Source: Bog-473 sp963742035 (lineage in GTDB: Bacteria > Actinomycetota > Acidimicrobiia > Acidimicrobiales > RAAP-2). Taken from it: 64,000 bases of DNA. The stretch covers positions 62,001 through 126,000 of the forward strand of contig CAVUKH010000013.1 in NCBI GenBank assembly GCA_963742035.1. The letters run 5' to 3'. Below are positions 19,511 to 26,644 of this stretch, piece by piece (the first letter of the stretch is position 1; each line of letters starts with the position of its first letter). The notes beneath the pieces are model-generated. The model worked only from the letters and a program-made list of their open reading frames with translations. It did not search any database and had not been told where the DNA came from. Position numbers and translations under genes: made by a program.

Positions 19511-19639
19511 TGTCCTCCGACCGTCCCAGAGCGAGTATCGACCTGGCTCGAGGTGACCTTTAGGGCCTGGTCTGAGGGTGGTTTAGGTCGTTTTGCTGTC
19601 AGGGCGCGTCAGCGACAGACTTGCTGAAGGGAGGCTGGT

Positions 19640-19800
19640 GCTCGAAGGGGATCAGTGGGCCAAGTCGTCGCTGGTGCTGCCACCGTTGTGGGTGCGCTCG
19701 AACCAGTAGGTGATCTCGTAGGCAAGTTTCGTAGCGGGTACCCAACGTTGGTTGGGGACGTTCGTCAGGCAGCCGTGGATCAGGTGGGGACCGCCCAGGA
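19640..19800 (-). pseudogene. Remnant of an IS3-type transposase C-terminus
   Basis: In two minus-strand frames the text KLAYEITYWFERTHN runs into QRRLGPLIPFEHQPP, matching the last segment of IS3-family transposases (..IERTYHRRRRQ..LG.LTPIEFE). The frame changes once, and nothing of the upstream integrase core remains. It lies between the GH26 gene and the deacetylase. This is a motif match only. Confidence 0.45.
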
Positions 19801-21384
19801 TTATCCGCTCCCTCTAGTAGGAGCACTGCCGACTGTTCCGGTAGCTCCGGCCTGCGTGAAAGCTGCGTTGTCCAGGTTGCTCATGAGGTAGCGCGCGCTC
19901 TGGGCACCGGCGCCGAGTTCCAGGCGGTACCGGACGTGGTCCAGTCTCGCTGTTGCTTCCGTCGATGCTGTGATCTGCTGTGTGAAGATCACGTCGAACT
20001 CGCTGTCCCAGTAGCTGTCCAGCCATGGGTTCTCCCCATTGCTCCAGGCGCCGAATGGCGCCGCGAACAGTTGCGAGCGCCAGCCAGTTGCAAAACCGGC
20101 GTGAATTGCGATATCGGCGAGCCCGTTCCTGATGTCCTTCTCGACGCGGGCCTTGAACTGCGCATCTGTCTGTCCAAAGTTCCAGATGTAGTACTGGTAC
20201 TGCGAGGCATCTATCAGTTCGGTGTTCAATCCGGTCACGCATGCGGCCGGTGCATCGGGTAGGTAACCATGCCCGCACTCCCCGGCATGCAACTGGAGAT
20301 ACCAGCCCTCTCCAGGCAGGGCGGACACAATCTTCCAGGGTGCATATTCAGTGCCGTACAATCCATCCGCGTACCCGGTCACGACGAACATGACCGCATG
20401 AAACCCATACTGGGCCAAGATGGGCGTCGCGAACGTGTCTGACCAGAAGGCATCGTCAAACGTGATGAGGACTGGCTTTTTCGGGAGCCGCAGATTGATG
20501 CCATGCAGCCACGCGACATACTGATTCGGCGTGACGGTGGCGTACCCAGCTGCCGCCAGAGCCGCCATGTCAGCTTTGAAGTTCTTCAATGTGACGTTGT
20601 AGTTGCCCACTGAGCCTGCCACCGGGGATGGCGTGCCGATCCCGTGGTAGAGAAGGACAGGGATCTGCGCTGGCAAAGTAGTAGCCAATTCGATTCGCGG
20701 GAGTGGCGGCTTTGCGACGGTGGTTGTTTTGAACTCAGACACTGCCACCGCGGACGGGGCTCCGAGAAAAACGAGCAAGGCAGCGATTACCAGCACTCTG
20801 AGACCGCGTCGCCCCGTTCTTCTGTCGGCTTCAGCTTTCGGCTTTTGCTTGCCTTTGGCAACGTGCTTGTCTTCGACCAGGACCTTTCCGTTGGCAAGGT
20901 GCTTAGCTCTGGTGAGGTCCAGGTCCTCACCTTCGACAAGGTCCGCACCGTTGGCAAGGTGCTTAGCTTTTGCGAGGACCTTTCCGTTGGCGAGGTGCTT
21001 AGCTCTGGTGAGGTCCAGGTCCTCACCTTCGACAAGGTCCGCACCGTTGGCGAGGTGCTTAGCTCTGGTGAGGTCCTCACCTTCGACAAGGTCCGCACCG
21101 TTGGCGAGGTGCTTAGCTCTGGCGAGGTCCTCACCTTCGACAAGGTCCGCACCGTTGGCAAGGTGCTTAGCTCTGGTGAGGTCCTCACCTTCGACAACGT
21201 CCTCACCGTTGGCAAGGTGCTTAGCTTTTGCGAGGTGTCGGGACTCCATCTGTACGGGTCGAGGTGTGACGTGCTGTGGCAGCGGAGTGTCGGCTTGGGA
21301 TGTCCAAGTCTGTCCGTTCCAATAGCGCAACGACCCTCGTGCGGCTGGATTCGGATACCACCCAGGAGGGGCTTGGGTTGTCAC
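19801..21384 (-). CDS. Polysaccharide deacetylase with DUF2510 head and coding minisatellite
   Basis: A 527-residue protein. Residues about 6-30 are a DUF2510 motif (PGWYPNPAARGSLRYWNGQ). Residues about 50-175 are tandem units of about 18 residues (AKHLANGADLVEGEDLTR and variants). A transmembrane helix follows at about 195-215, then the extracellular NodB-type domain with VLLYHGIG, VLITFDDAFWSD (the metal-binding DD) and LQLHAGECGHG as a candidate His motif replacing HSxxH. By family it removes N-acetyl groups from a surface polymer, as IcaB and PgaB do. GTG start with AGGA upstream. It follows the 50-aa membrane protein and the GT2 synthase. Confidence 0.87.
   Translation of the reverse strand: MTTQAPPGWYPNPAARGSLRYWNGQTWTSQADTPLPQHVTPRPVQMESRHLAKAKHLANGEDVVEGEDLTRAKHLANGADLVEGEDLARAKHLANGADLVEGEDLTRAKHLANGADLVEGEDLDLTRAKHLANGKVLAKAKHLANGADLVEGEDLDLTRAKHLANGKVLVEDKHVAKGKQKPKAEADRRTGRRGLRVLVIAALLVFLGAPSAVAVSEFKTTTVAKPPLPRIELATTLPAQIPVLLYHGIGTPSPVAGSVGNYNVTLKNFKADMAALAAAGYATVTPNQYVAWLHGINLRLPKKPVLITFDDAFWSDTFATPILAQYGFHAVMFVVTGYADGLYGTEYAPWKIVSALPGEGWYLQLHAGECGHGYLPDAPAACVTGLNTELIDASQYQYYIWNFGQTDAQFKARVEKDIRNGLADIAIHAGFATGWRSQLFAAPFGAWSNGENPWLDSYWDSEFDVIFTQQITASTEATARLDHVRYRLELGAGAQSARYLMSNLDNAAFTQAGATGTVGSAPTRGSG
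20850..21240 (-). repeat. In-frame tandem repeat (54-bp unit, with variants) in the deacetylase gene
   Basis: About seven copies of a 48-60-bp unit built on GGTGCTTAGCTCTGGTGAGG (plus-strand view) follow one another in frame and encode a charged AKHLANG..LVEGEDL repeat on the cytoplasmic side of the membrane. Copies are near-identical, so copy number may vary between strains. Confidence 0.85.
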
Positions 21385-21423
21385 CGATTCCTACCATTCG
21401 GTAGATTTTCCAGTGGGTAAACC

Positions 21424-21576
21424 TCAACTCATTTTCCGCGGAACGAAGTGGAATAGCGCCATCAGAAGTGCGATCACCATCGTGCCGAGGAGAATCGCCC
21501 ACAGTACGCCTACCACTCCGACTATCGAAACCGTTGCGAGACCGGCCCCAGCGTTTGCAGTGGTATGTAGGTTCAT
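21424..21576 (-). CDS. 50-residue single-pass membrane protein in the synthase operon
   Basis: A short gene of 50 codons beginning at an ATG 14 nt after the synthase stop, with AGAGGGTGG as ribosome binding site. The product has a short polar head, a long hydrophobic stretch (about residues 15-43, including VVGVLWAILLGTMVIALLMA) and a basic tail VPRKMS. It lies between the GT2 synthase and the deacetylase, the place occupied by IcaD or PgaD in poly-N-acetylglucosamine operons. It is much shorter than those and I claim no homology. A synthase accessory subunit is the natural guess. Confidence 0.7.
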   Translation of the reverse strand: MNLHTTANAGAGLATVSIVGVVGVLWAILLGTMVIALLMALFHFVPRKMS

Positions 21577-21590
21577 ATCAACCACCCTCT

Positions 21591-22646
21591 CTAGTTCGCG
21601 CCTCTGACCTTCACCCACGTGTTGAGGTGACTGTCTGCCCTGTATTCGATCAACTGCTTCAAATAACCTCTGGCAATAGCAAAGGTCAGAAGCCAGGCGT
21701 AGCCGATTTCGAAGAAAAGCAGGCCAGCGACGAGCATCCCCCACTTTCCGGTTCCGCGGACCGTCCACGCGGCGTCCGCTGAAAAGATCAATGCGATGGG
21801 AAGCATCCACCAGCTCACAAGAGGGGCGCCATGCGCGATGAGCAGCCCGAGCATCGTGAGGAAGAGAATCCGCACGGACAACGAGAAGGCAAGTCCCAGC
21901 TGCTTCAACCAAGGGATCGCTGTCGTACGTGTCCACCCGAACTGCATCAAAGTTTGCAGGTAGCCGCGTGCCCATCGCTCACGCTGGTGGATCAATGCGG
22001 GCACGCGAGTAACGGGAACGGTCGACACAAGGCAGTCCTGCGGCCGGAGCGTCCGCCAGCGTGTGTGCCGCAGCGCTATGGTCAGCTTCCAGTCCTCTGT
22101 CCAGTTCGTCGGATCGTAGTAATCCCCGTAGGTGGCTTTAATCTCGCGCAGCGCGGCCACGCGGAAGAGAGCGGCCATTCCGGTCATGCATCCCCCGCGC
22201 CCCTTGTGCCGCCCAATCATGATGCGATCGCGTTCATACTCCATGGACTGGAGTAGCTCGAGAAGGTTCCCGTGCCGCATGACCAGGTGATTGGAGCTGA
22301 GCGCGCCAAGCTGCGGATCGTCGACGAAGTGCCGGGCTCCATTCTCAATCAGGGTCTCAGTTAGAACTGTGTCTGCATCCATCGACAGTACGAGGTCATC
22401 GTCGTCAAGAAGCGGGAGATACTTGTTCAGCGCCAGGTTTAGGGCGCCGGCTTTCCGGCCGCTGATTTGCCCGACGTCATCAACCCACACTCCGAGGTCG
22501 CGTGAAATCTGCGCTGTGTGATCGGTGCTGTTGTTGACGACGACGAGAATCTCGTCGGGTGGGCAGGTCTGCGCGTGAAGAGATTTGATCGTGTCAGCGA
22601 TACTTGCTTCCTCATTATGGGCAGGGACGATCGCCAGCACTCTCAT
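21591..22646 (-). CDS. Processive GT2 glycosyltransferase (PgaC/IcaA-like)
   Basis: A 351-residue membrane glycosyltransferase. The GT2 domain starts at once (MRVLAIVPAHNEEASI), with substrate DAD at about 90-92, the catalytic TED at about 183-185 and QRERW at about 221-225, the full processive-synthase set. Two to four helices fill about 240-340. This is the architecture of IcaA/PgaC and hyaluronan synthases. The ATG at 22646 is preferred over the longer frame from 22685 because the domain begins there. First gene of the minus-strand group leading to the small membrane protein and the deacetylase. Confidence 0.88.
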   Translation of the reverse strand: MRVLAIVPAHNEEASIADTIKSLHAQTCPPDEILVVVNNSTDHTAQISRDLGVWVDDVGQISGRKAGALNLALNKYLPLLDDDDLVLSMDADTVLTETLIENGARHFVDDPQLGALSSNHLVMRHGNLLELLQSMEYERDRIMIGRHKGRGGCMTGMAALFRVAALREIKATYGDYYDPTNWTEDWKLTIALRHTRWRTLRPQDCLVSTVPVTRVPALIHQRERWARGYLQTLMQFGWTRTTAIPWLKQLGLAFSLSVRILFLTMLGLLIAHGAPLVSWWMLPIALIFSADAAWTVRGTGKWGMLVAGLLFFEIGYAWLLTFAIARGYLKQLIEYRADSHLNTWVKVRGAN

Positions 22647-22748
22647 TGATCCGACCCCGCCGAAATGGGTAGCGCGTGACGACACCGACGACGAGTGATT
22701 GGACAGGTGGGATCGAATTCCGTCCCCGGATCAAGTGAAGTCATGCTC

Positions 22749-22781
22749 TCGCCAATTGTTCGCCAATTGTTCGCCAATTGT
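22749..22781. repeat. Three 11-bp iterons upstream of the GT2 synthase
   Basis: TCGCCAATTGT occurs three times head to tail with an 11-bp period, each containing the palindrome CAATTG. The array lies about 100 bp upstream of the synthase start. One-helical-turn spacing suggests cooperative binding of a regulator. No binding protein is identified. Confidence 0.6.
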
Positions 22782-22837
22782 GCTGCGCAGCCGCCACCGA
22801 CTACTTGCGGGGAACGGTAATAGTCACGCGGAGGCAA

Positions 22838-23623
22838 GTCAATTTTTAGATGCCTGCGCAGGGAGAGGTCCGGGGAATCTTCGATTTGCCCAGCATGTCG
22901 GGACCGTCTTCCAGAGTGGTCAGCGGGCCAAGGGCTCTTTCAGTCCGTGCCGTACGCCGTGGGGCGGTTCCCTCGTCATGGGTGGACGGGACACCGAGAG
23001 AATGCCGAGAGTTGTTCGTCTGTTGTTAATGAGTTGTGCCGCCGGCTCGCATCAGCTGGCAGCGCAACAATCGAATCGTCGACGATCTCGCACACGCTCC
23101 TCGGTTCCGGGTCGCCCCGTGGGCGAGGACTGGTGGGGGAGATGTGAGGAGCTCCTCTTCCTGATCAAGTGCGGCCGATCGACCGGTGCGTCCGCTCGAT
23201 AGCCGATCAGCCACCACGTAGACATGGCCAAGAAGCGCCGACCACAGCCGCCGCCTTCCTCCACCGGACTCGACTCGAGGCCGGCCTCTCGTCGCGAGGG
23301 TTGGCGGAGGGCCGGATTTCGCCAGTGCAGCCTGAGGTGGATCAGGAGCGCAAAGCCAAAGGCGAGACCGAACCACTCGTGGATGGTCAGACCCGTGAAG
23401 CTGAACGAGGAGGCCACGCCGAAAACCAAAAGGACGAAGCATGAAGGAGCAGGTCGACCTTGGTCCGGAGGGAAGCCCTCGAACGTTCGGTACTCCGCCG
23501 GGACGTGAATGCGTAGCGGACCGCGGCTCCACCTCCTTCACCCCTTCTCCAGCGTCCGACGAACCCATCTACCTCCGGACCTCTATCTTGCATAGCAGGA
23601 TAGCTGAGAGTATCTTGTAACGC
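22838..23623 (-). pseudogene. Gap containing a probable decayed DUF4405-like gene
   Basis: Most of this stretch has no gene. At about 23340-23465 on the minus strand, KVDLLLHA in one frame runs into FVLLVFGVASSFSF and GLTIHEWFGLAFGFALLIHL in the next. This resembles the start of a DUF4405 (cytochrome-b-like) membrane protein broken by a one-base deletion. The following sequence to about 23052 is not recognisable. Confidence 0.4.
23583..23617. promoter_or_regulatory. Candidate PadR operator
   Basis: CTATC (23583-23587) and GATAG (23599-23603) form an inverted repeat, and TATCTTG recurs at 23611-23617, directly before the PadR start. PadR proteins usually bind such AT-rich dyads at their own promoter. 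Inferred from symmetry and position. Confidence 0.4.
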
Positions 23624-23977
23624 ATGGGAGATGGAGGCGGCCGACGAACCCAGTTGCTCAAAGGTGCTCTGGATCTGTGCCTGATGGCGGTGATGACCGA
23701 GGGCCCCGCCTACGGCTACGAGATGACGAAGCGTCTGCGCGCTCGGGGTCTCTCGATCGTTGGAGAAGGGTCGATCTATCCGCTCCTGGGCCGGCTCGAA
23801 CGTGACGGTTTGGTGGAGACCGAGCGTGCAGCCAGCAATGGTGGCCCACCGCGGAAGTACTACAGCCTCTCGCCAGCAGGTCAACACGCTCTCGAGCTAG
23901 GCAAGCGGGAGTGGCAGTCAGCCCGTGAAGCGGTCGATGGCGTCCTCGAGTTGAGAAAGGTGGAGGTGTCACCGTGA
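23624..23977 (+). CDS. PadR-family transcriptional regulator
   Basis: A 117-residue winged-helix repressor. Family landmarks run in order: LLKGALDLCLMAVM, GPAYGYEMTKRL, EGSIYPLLGRLERDGLVE and PPRKYYSLSPAGQHAL, then a C-terminal dimerisation helix. It overlaps the next gene by 4 nt (GTGA), the usual pairing of a PadR regulator with a membrane protein it probably controls. Confidence 0.92.
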   Translation: MGDGGGRRTQLLKGALDLCLMAVMTEGPAYGYEMTKRLRARGLSIVGEGSIYPLLGRLERDGLVETERAASNGGPPRKYYSLSPAGQHALELGKREWQSAREAVDGVLELRKVEVSP

Positions 23978-24552
23978 GCGAGTTCCTCGATGAGTGTCGT
24001 CAGGAATGGCAGCGCCTCGGCGTCCCTGACCCGATCGCCAACGAAATGGCGGCGGACCTGGCCGCCGACATCGAAGAGGCAGAATCCGAAGGGGGTTCTG
24101 CCGAGGACGTGCTTGGAAACAGCGCGTTCGACCCCCGGCGCTTTGCCGGGTCGTGGGCGGTGGCCCGCGGGGTCACGGCGCCCCCAGGACCACCAACCCC
24201 AACGTCTCCCACTCGCCGGTGGCCGCTGGCCGTTGCACTTGTGGGATTGGCGGCACTCCTTGCCCTGGCTGCCGCCGTGTTGGTGGGTGGTCGCCAGAGT
24301 GCCGCCTCAGCGGTATCAGTTCGCCGGTTCGCGGCCGGCCCGCACTGGGTCCGCGTCTTCCCTGGTTCTCCCACCGTGTTGCAGCATTTCCAACTTGCTC
24401 CGGGCGTCGCATTCTTCGCAATCCTCCTGCTGGTCCTCGGTGTCGCCGGCATCTGCTCCGCCGTTTTGGTCGGGTGTCGGTGGAACGGCGGTCGCATCGG
24501 GCCCTGGGAGATTCGCCGACACCCTGCTCGATCCGGAGGTCCCAGGACATGA
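23974..24552 (+). CDS. Membrane protein paired with PadR (HAAS/DUF1700-like head)
   Basis: A 192-residue protein. The first ~60 residues are acidic and helical (MSEFLDECRQEWQRLGVPDP), resembling the HAAS/DUF1700-type head found downstream of PadR genes. Two transmembrane helices follow at about 82-105 and 144-168, then a short basic tail. GTG start overlapping the PadR stop. The function is unknown. The end lies just before the right HNH remnant. Confidence 0.7.
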   Translation: MSEFLDECRQEWQRLGVPDPIANEMAADLAADIEEAESEGGSAEDVLGNSAFDPRRFAGSWAVARGVTAPPGPPTPTSPTRRWPLAVALVGLAALLALAAAVLVGGRQSAASAVSVRRFAAGPHWVRVFPGSPTVLQHFQLAPGVAFFAILLLVLGVAGICSAVLVGCRWNGGRIGPWEIRRHPARSGGPRT

Positions 24553-24574
24553 TCGACCTCCGTGCATCATTCAA

Positions 24575-24805
24575 AGCCGGCGACGCACATTCTCGTGGCG
24601 GAGGATCTGCTGGGAGGTACCTGCACCATGGCGAAACGGTTGATCATCGGAACGGCGTTCGAGACGACAATCGCCCCGAGAACCTCGAGCAGTGGATGAA
24701 CCCCCAGCCATCAGGTATTCGTGTCAGCGACGCAGTCGCCCGGGGCTCACGAGATCATGAATCGCGGCGAGTGCGGTGGTGCACCTCCAACAATCCTCAC
24801 ACTGC
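24575..24805 (+). pseudogene. Decayed HNH endonuclease (right copy)
   Basis: THILVAEDLLG (about 24583-24615) changes frame after one lost base to GRYLHHGETVDHRNGVRDD and NRPENLEQWMNPQPSG, then shifts again at DAVA. This is the C-terminal half of an HNH endonuclease. The expected HH of the catalytic motif reads DH. It has no 5' half and no start. It lies 221 bp before the ssrA end, matching the 216-bp spacing of the left copy. Confidence 0.75.
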
Positions 24806-24833
24806 CGCGTGAGAACTCTTGGAGGTGGCGGGA
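24806..24833 (-). repeat. ssrA 3'-end repeat (putative att site, right)
   Basis: The 28-bp partner of 14301-14328 (25 of 28 identical). Bases 24820-24833 belong to the intact tmRNA gene; 24806-24819 lie just outside its 3' end. The repeat therefore spans the gene boundary, as expected for an integration crossover site. Confidence 0.65.
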
Positions 24834-25167
24834 ATCGGACCCGCGTCCTCCGGAGCCGCAATAGGCCTTCTCCGAGCGCAGCCGACATCAGGTTGTCGGG
24901 GGTGGCACTTCTGCCGGCGGGCAGTGCCACCCCGTAACCAACGAAAGTTTCCTCAGTGATCAGTTGGTGTGAGCCACTGAGTAAGCCCTACTGAATGACG
25001 CCCAAGATCCGATCCGTAGGGCGGGGACCGGCTGGACGTCGCTACTTAAGCAGCGATCGCGAGCTGAGGCTCGGCGTTTGTTTTTGGTTCCGGCTCTTTA
25101 ACGTGGTTCCGGAGACCACGGCTCGCTTCTCCTATTTTGACGACCGAAGTCGAAACCAATCACCCCC
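24820..25167 (-). ncRNA. ssrA: tmRNA (trans-translation RNA)
   Basis: A 348-nt tmRNA. The 5' end GGGGGUGAUUGGUUUCGAC pairs through GGGGGUG with CACCUCC at the 3' end, followed by a discriminator A; CCA is not encoded. The T-arm GGGUCCGAUUCCC is present. The mRNA-like part carries a tag reading frame that ends at a TAA at 25046-25048, most simply EPEPKTNAEPQLAIAA (first codon GAG at 25094-25096; the exact resume codon is inferred). The tag ends in LAIAA where many actinobacteria have ALAA. smpB lies 87 bp upstream on the same strand. Confidence 0.95.
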
Positions 25168-25254
25168 ATGTCTGGGACTCCACTGATCGATGTGATCAGG
25201 TCACCCATTCTACGGGCTCGGGGACCCGGCAGCTGACGCCTGCGGTGAGGGGGG

Positions 25255-25779
25255 CTACTCGCCGTTCCAGCGCCCCATCTCCTTGGAGGCCCGGGCCGCC
25301 TCCCGCTCGGCGTCCCTGGCCATGATCACATTGCGCTTGTCGTAGAGGCGGCGTCCCCTGGCCAGGGCCAGCTGCACCTTTGCTTTGCCGTTCTTGAAGT
25401 AGAGGGAGGCCGGAATGAGGGTCAACGACTGCTGCTGGGTCTTGCCCATCAGCTCGTCGATCTGGGACCGATGCACCAGCAGCTTGCGCTTCCGGTCGGG
25501 ATCGTGGGCGCCGACGCCGGTGGCGAATTGCCACGGCGGGATGTGGAGCTGGAAGAGCCAGAGCTCCCCGTCGTCGACCCGGGCGTAGGCCTCGCTCAGC
25601 TGGGCTTTTCCCTCGCGCAGCGACTTGACCTCGGAGCCCTGCAGCACGATGCCGGCCTCGAACGTCTCGAGGAACTCGTACTCCCGCCGGGCGCGCCGGT
25701 TGGTGGCGACGGTGCGGTCGCCACTTCGGTCCTCGCGGGCGGCGGCCCGCTTGGCGATCTGCTTCTTCGCCCTGGCCAT
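25255..25779 (-). CDS. smpB: SsrA-binding protein
   Basis: A 174-residue SmpB, the tmRNA partner that brings it to stalled ribosomes. After a Lys/Arg/Ala-rich N-terminal extension, the oligonucleotide-binding barrel shows ATNRRARREYEFLETFEAGI, LQGSEVKSLREGKAQLSEAY, LWLFQLHIPPW and RKRKLLVHRSQIDEL. The basic C-terminal tail (LARGRRLYDKRN onward) is the part that enters the decoding channel. It sits upstream of ssrA on the same strand, with a short 87-bp gap. Confidence 0.96.
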   Translation of the reverse strand: MARAKKQIAKRAAAREDRSGDRTVATNRRARREYEFLETFEAGIVLQGSEVKSLREGKAQLSEAYARVDDGELWLFQLHIPPWQFATGVGAHDPDRKRKLLVHRSQIDELMGKTQQQSLTLIPASLYFKNGKAKVQLALARGRRLYDKRNVIMARDAEREAARASKEMGRWNGE

Positions 25780-25805
25780 GAGGGGTACGAGGGTACCCTT
25801 CGTGC

Positions 25806-26240
25806 GTGCTTCGCCTGACCCGCGCCATCTACATGGAGATGGTGGCCCACTGCCTGATCGGTCTACCCGACGAGGCGTGCGGCCTCCTGGTCGGGCCGTA
25901 TGGGGGCGACGAGGCGACCCACCTCTTCGTCACTGCCAATGTTGCCGCCTCGGCCATGGTCTACGAGATCGATCCGAAGGAGATGCTGCGGATCGACCGG
26001 GCGGCCCAGGACCTCGGGGCCGACATCATGGGCGTGTTCCACTCGCACACCCATACCGACGCCTACCCGTCGCCAACCGATGTGGCCCAGGCGACCGATC
26101 CGGGGTGGCACTACGTGCTCGTCTCCCTGCGCGACACCCACCCGGTCGTACGGAGCTATCTGATCCGCGAGGGGGCCATCACCGAGGAGCAGGTCGAGGT
26201 CCCCGGGCTGGAGACTCAGGGGTCGGAGCTGCCGGGGTAA
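25806..26240 (+). CDS. mec: JAMM/MPN+ metalloprotease of the CysO cycle
   Basis: A 144-residue zinc peptidase. The JAMM residues are complete: Glu23 (PDEACGLL), His79 and His81 in HSHTHTD, Ser89 and Asp92 in SPTD. In Mycobacterium tuberculosis the equivalent Mec+ cleaves cysteine from the C-terminus of the carrier CysO. The gene order here, mec-cysO-cysM, is the same, which makes the assignment strong. The start lies 26 bp from the divergent smpB start. Confidence 0.9.
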   Translation: MLRLTRAIYMEMVAHCLIGLPDEACGLLVGPYGGDEATHLFVTANVAASAMVYEIDPKEMLRIDRAAQDLGADIMGVFHSHTHTDAYPSPTDVAQATDPGWHYVLVSLRDTHPVVRSYLIREGAITEEQVEVPGLETQGSELPG

Positions 26241-26346
26241 AGGGCCTGGCCGGCTCCTTGTAGAATCGTTACCGAATCAGTCAACATTCAATTCGGCCCA
26301 CCCGCGGGTGGCCGGAGCATGGTCCGACATCGAGCGAGGAGGCCCC

Positions 26347-26622
26347 GTGGCCGTTGAAGTCCGCCTACCGACCGTCCTGCGCAACCAGGCGGGCGGGTCC
26401 TCCGTCGTCAGCCTGGACGGCGCCACCATCGGCGAGGTCCTCGCCAAACTCGTCGCCGAGTATCCGGGGATGGCGGGTCAGGTACTGACCGACGAGGGTG
26501 CCCTGCACAAGTTCGTCAACATTTACGTCGACGACGACGACGTGCGCTACCTGCAGGGCCTCGACACGCCCGTGGCGGACGGCGCCGAGGTGTCCATCCT
26601 GCCGGCCGTGGCCGGAGGCTGA
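26347..26622 (+). CDS. cysO: Sulfur-carrier protein CysO (ThiS/MoaD-like)
   Basis: A 91-residue beta-grasp carrier that ends in the required di-glycine (LPAVAGG). CysM builds cysteine on its thiocarboxylated C-terminus and Mec releases it. Landmarks are VRLPTVLRNQAGG, the LTDEGALHKFVNIYVDDDDV strand region, and DGAEVSILPA. The GTG at 26347 follows an AGGAGG, so it is preferred over an ATG further upstream at 26308. Confidence 0.9.
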   Translation: MAVEVRLPTVLRNQAGGSSVVSLDGATIGEVLAKLVAEYPGMAGQVLTDEGALHKFVNIYVDDDDVRYLQGLDTPVADGAEVSILPAVAGG

Positions 26623-26644
26623 GGATCTCCGGAGCGCACCCGCC

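Noticed and set aside
14329..24575. Integrase or recombinase inside the ssrA-flanked region
   Set aside because: I looked for tyrosine and serine recombinase motifs in all larger frames and saw none; the island, if real, is degenerate or was mobilised in trans.
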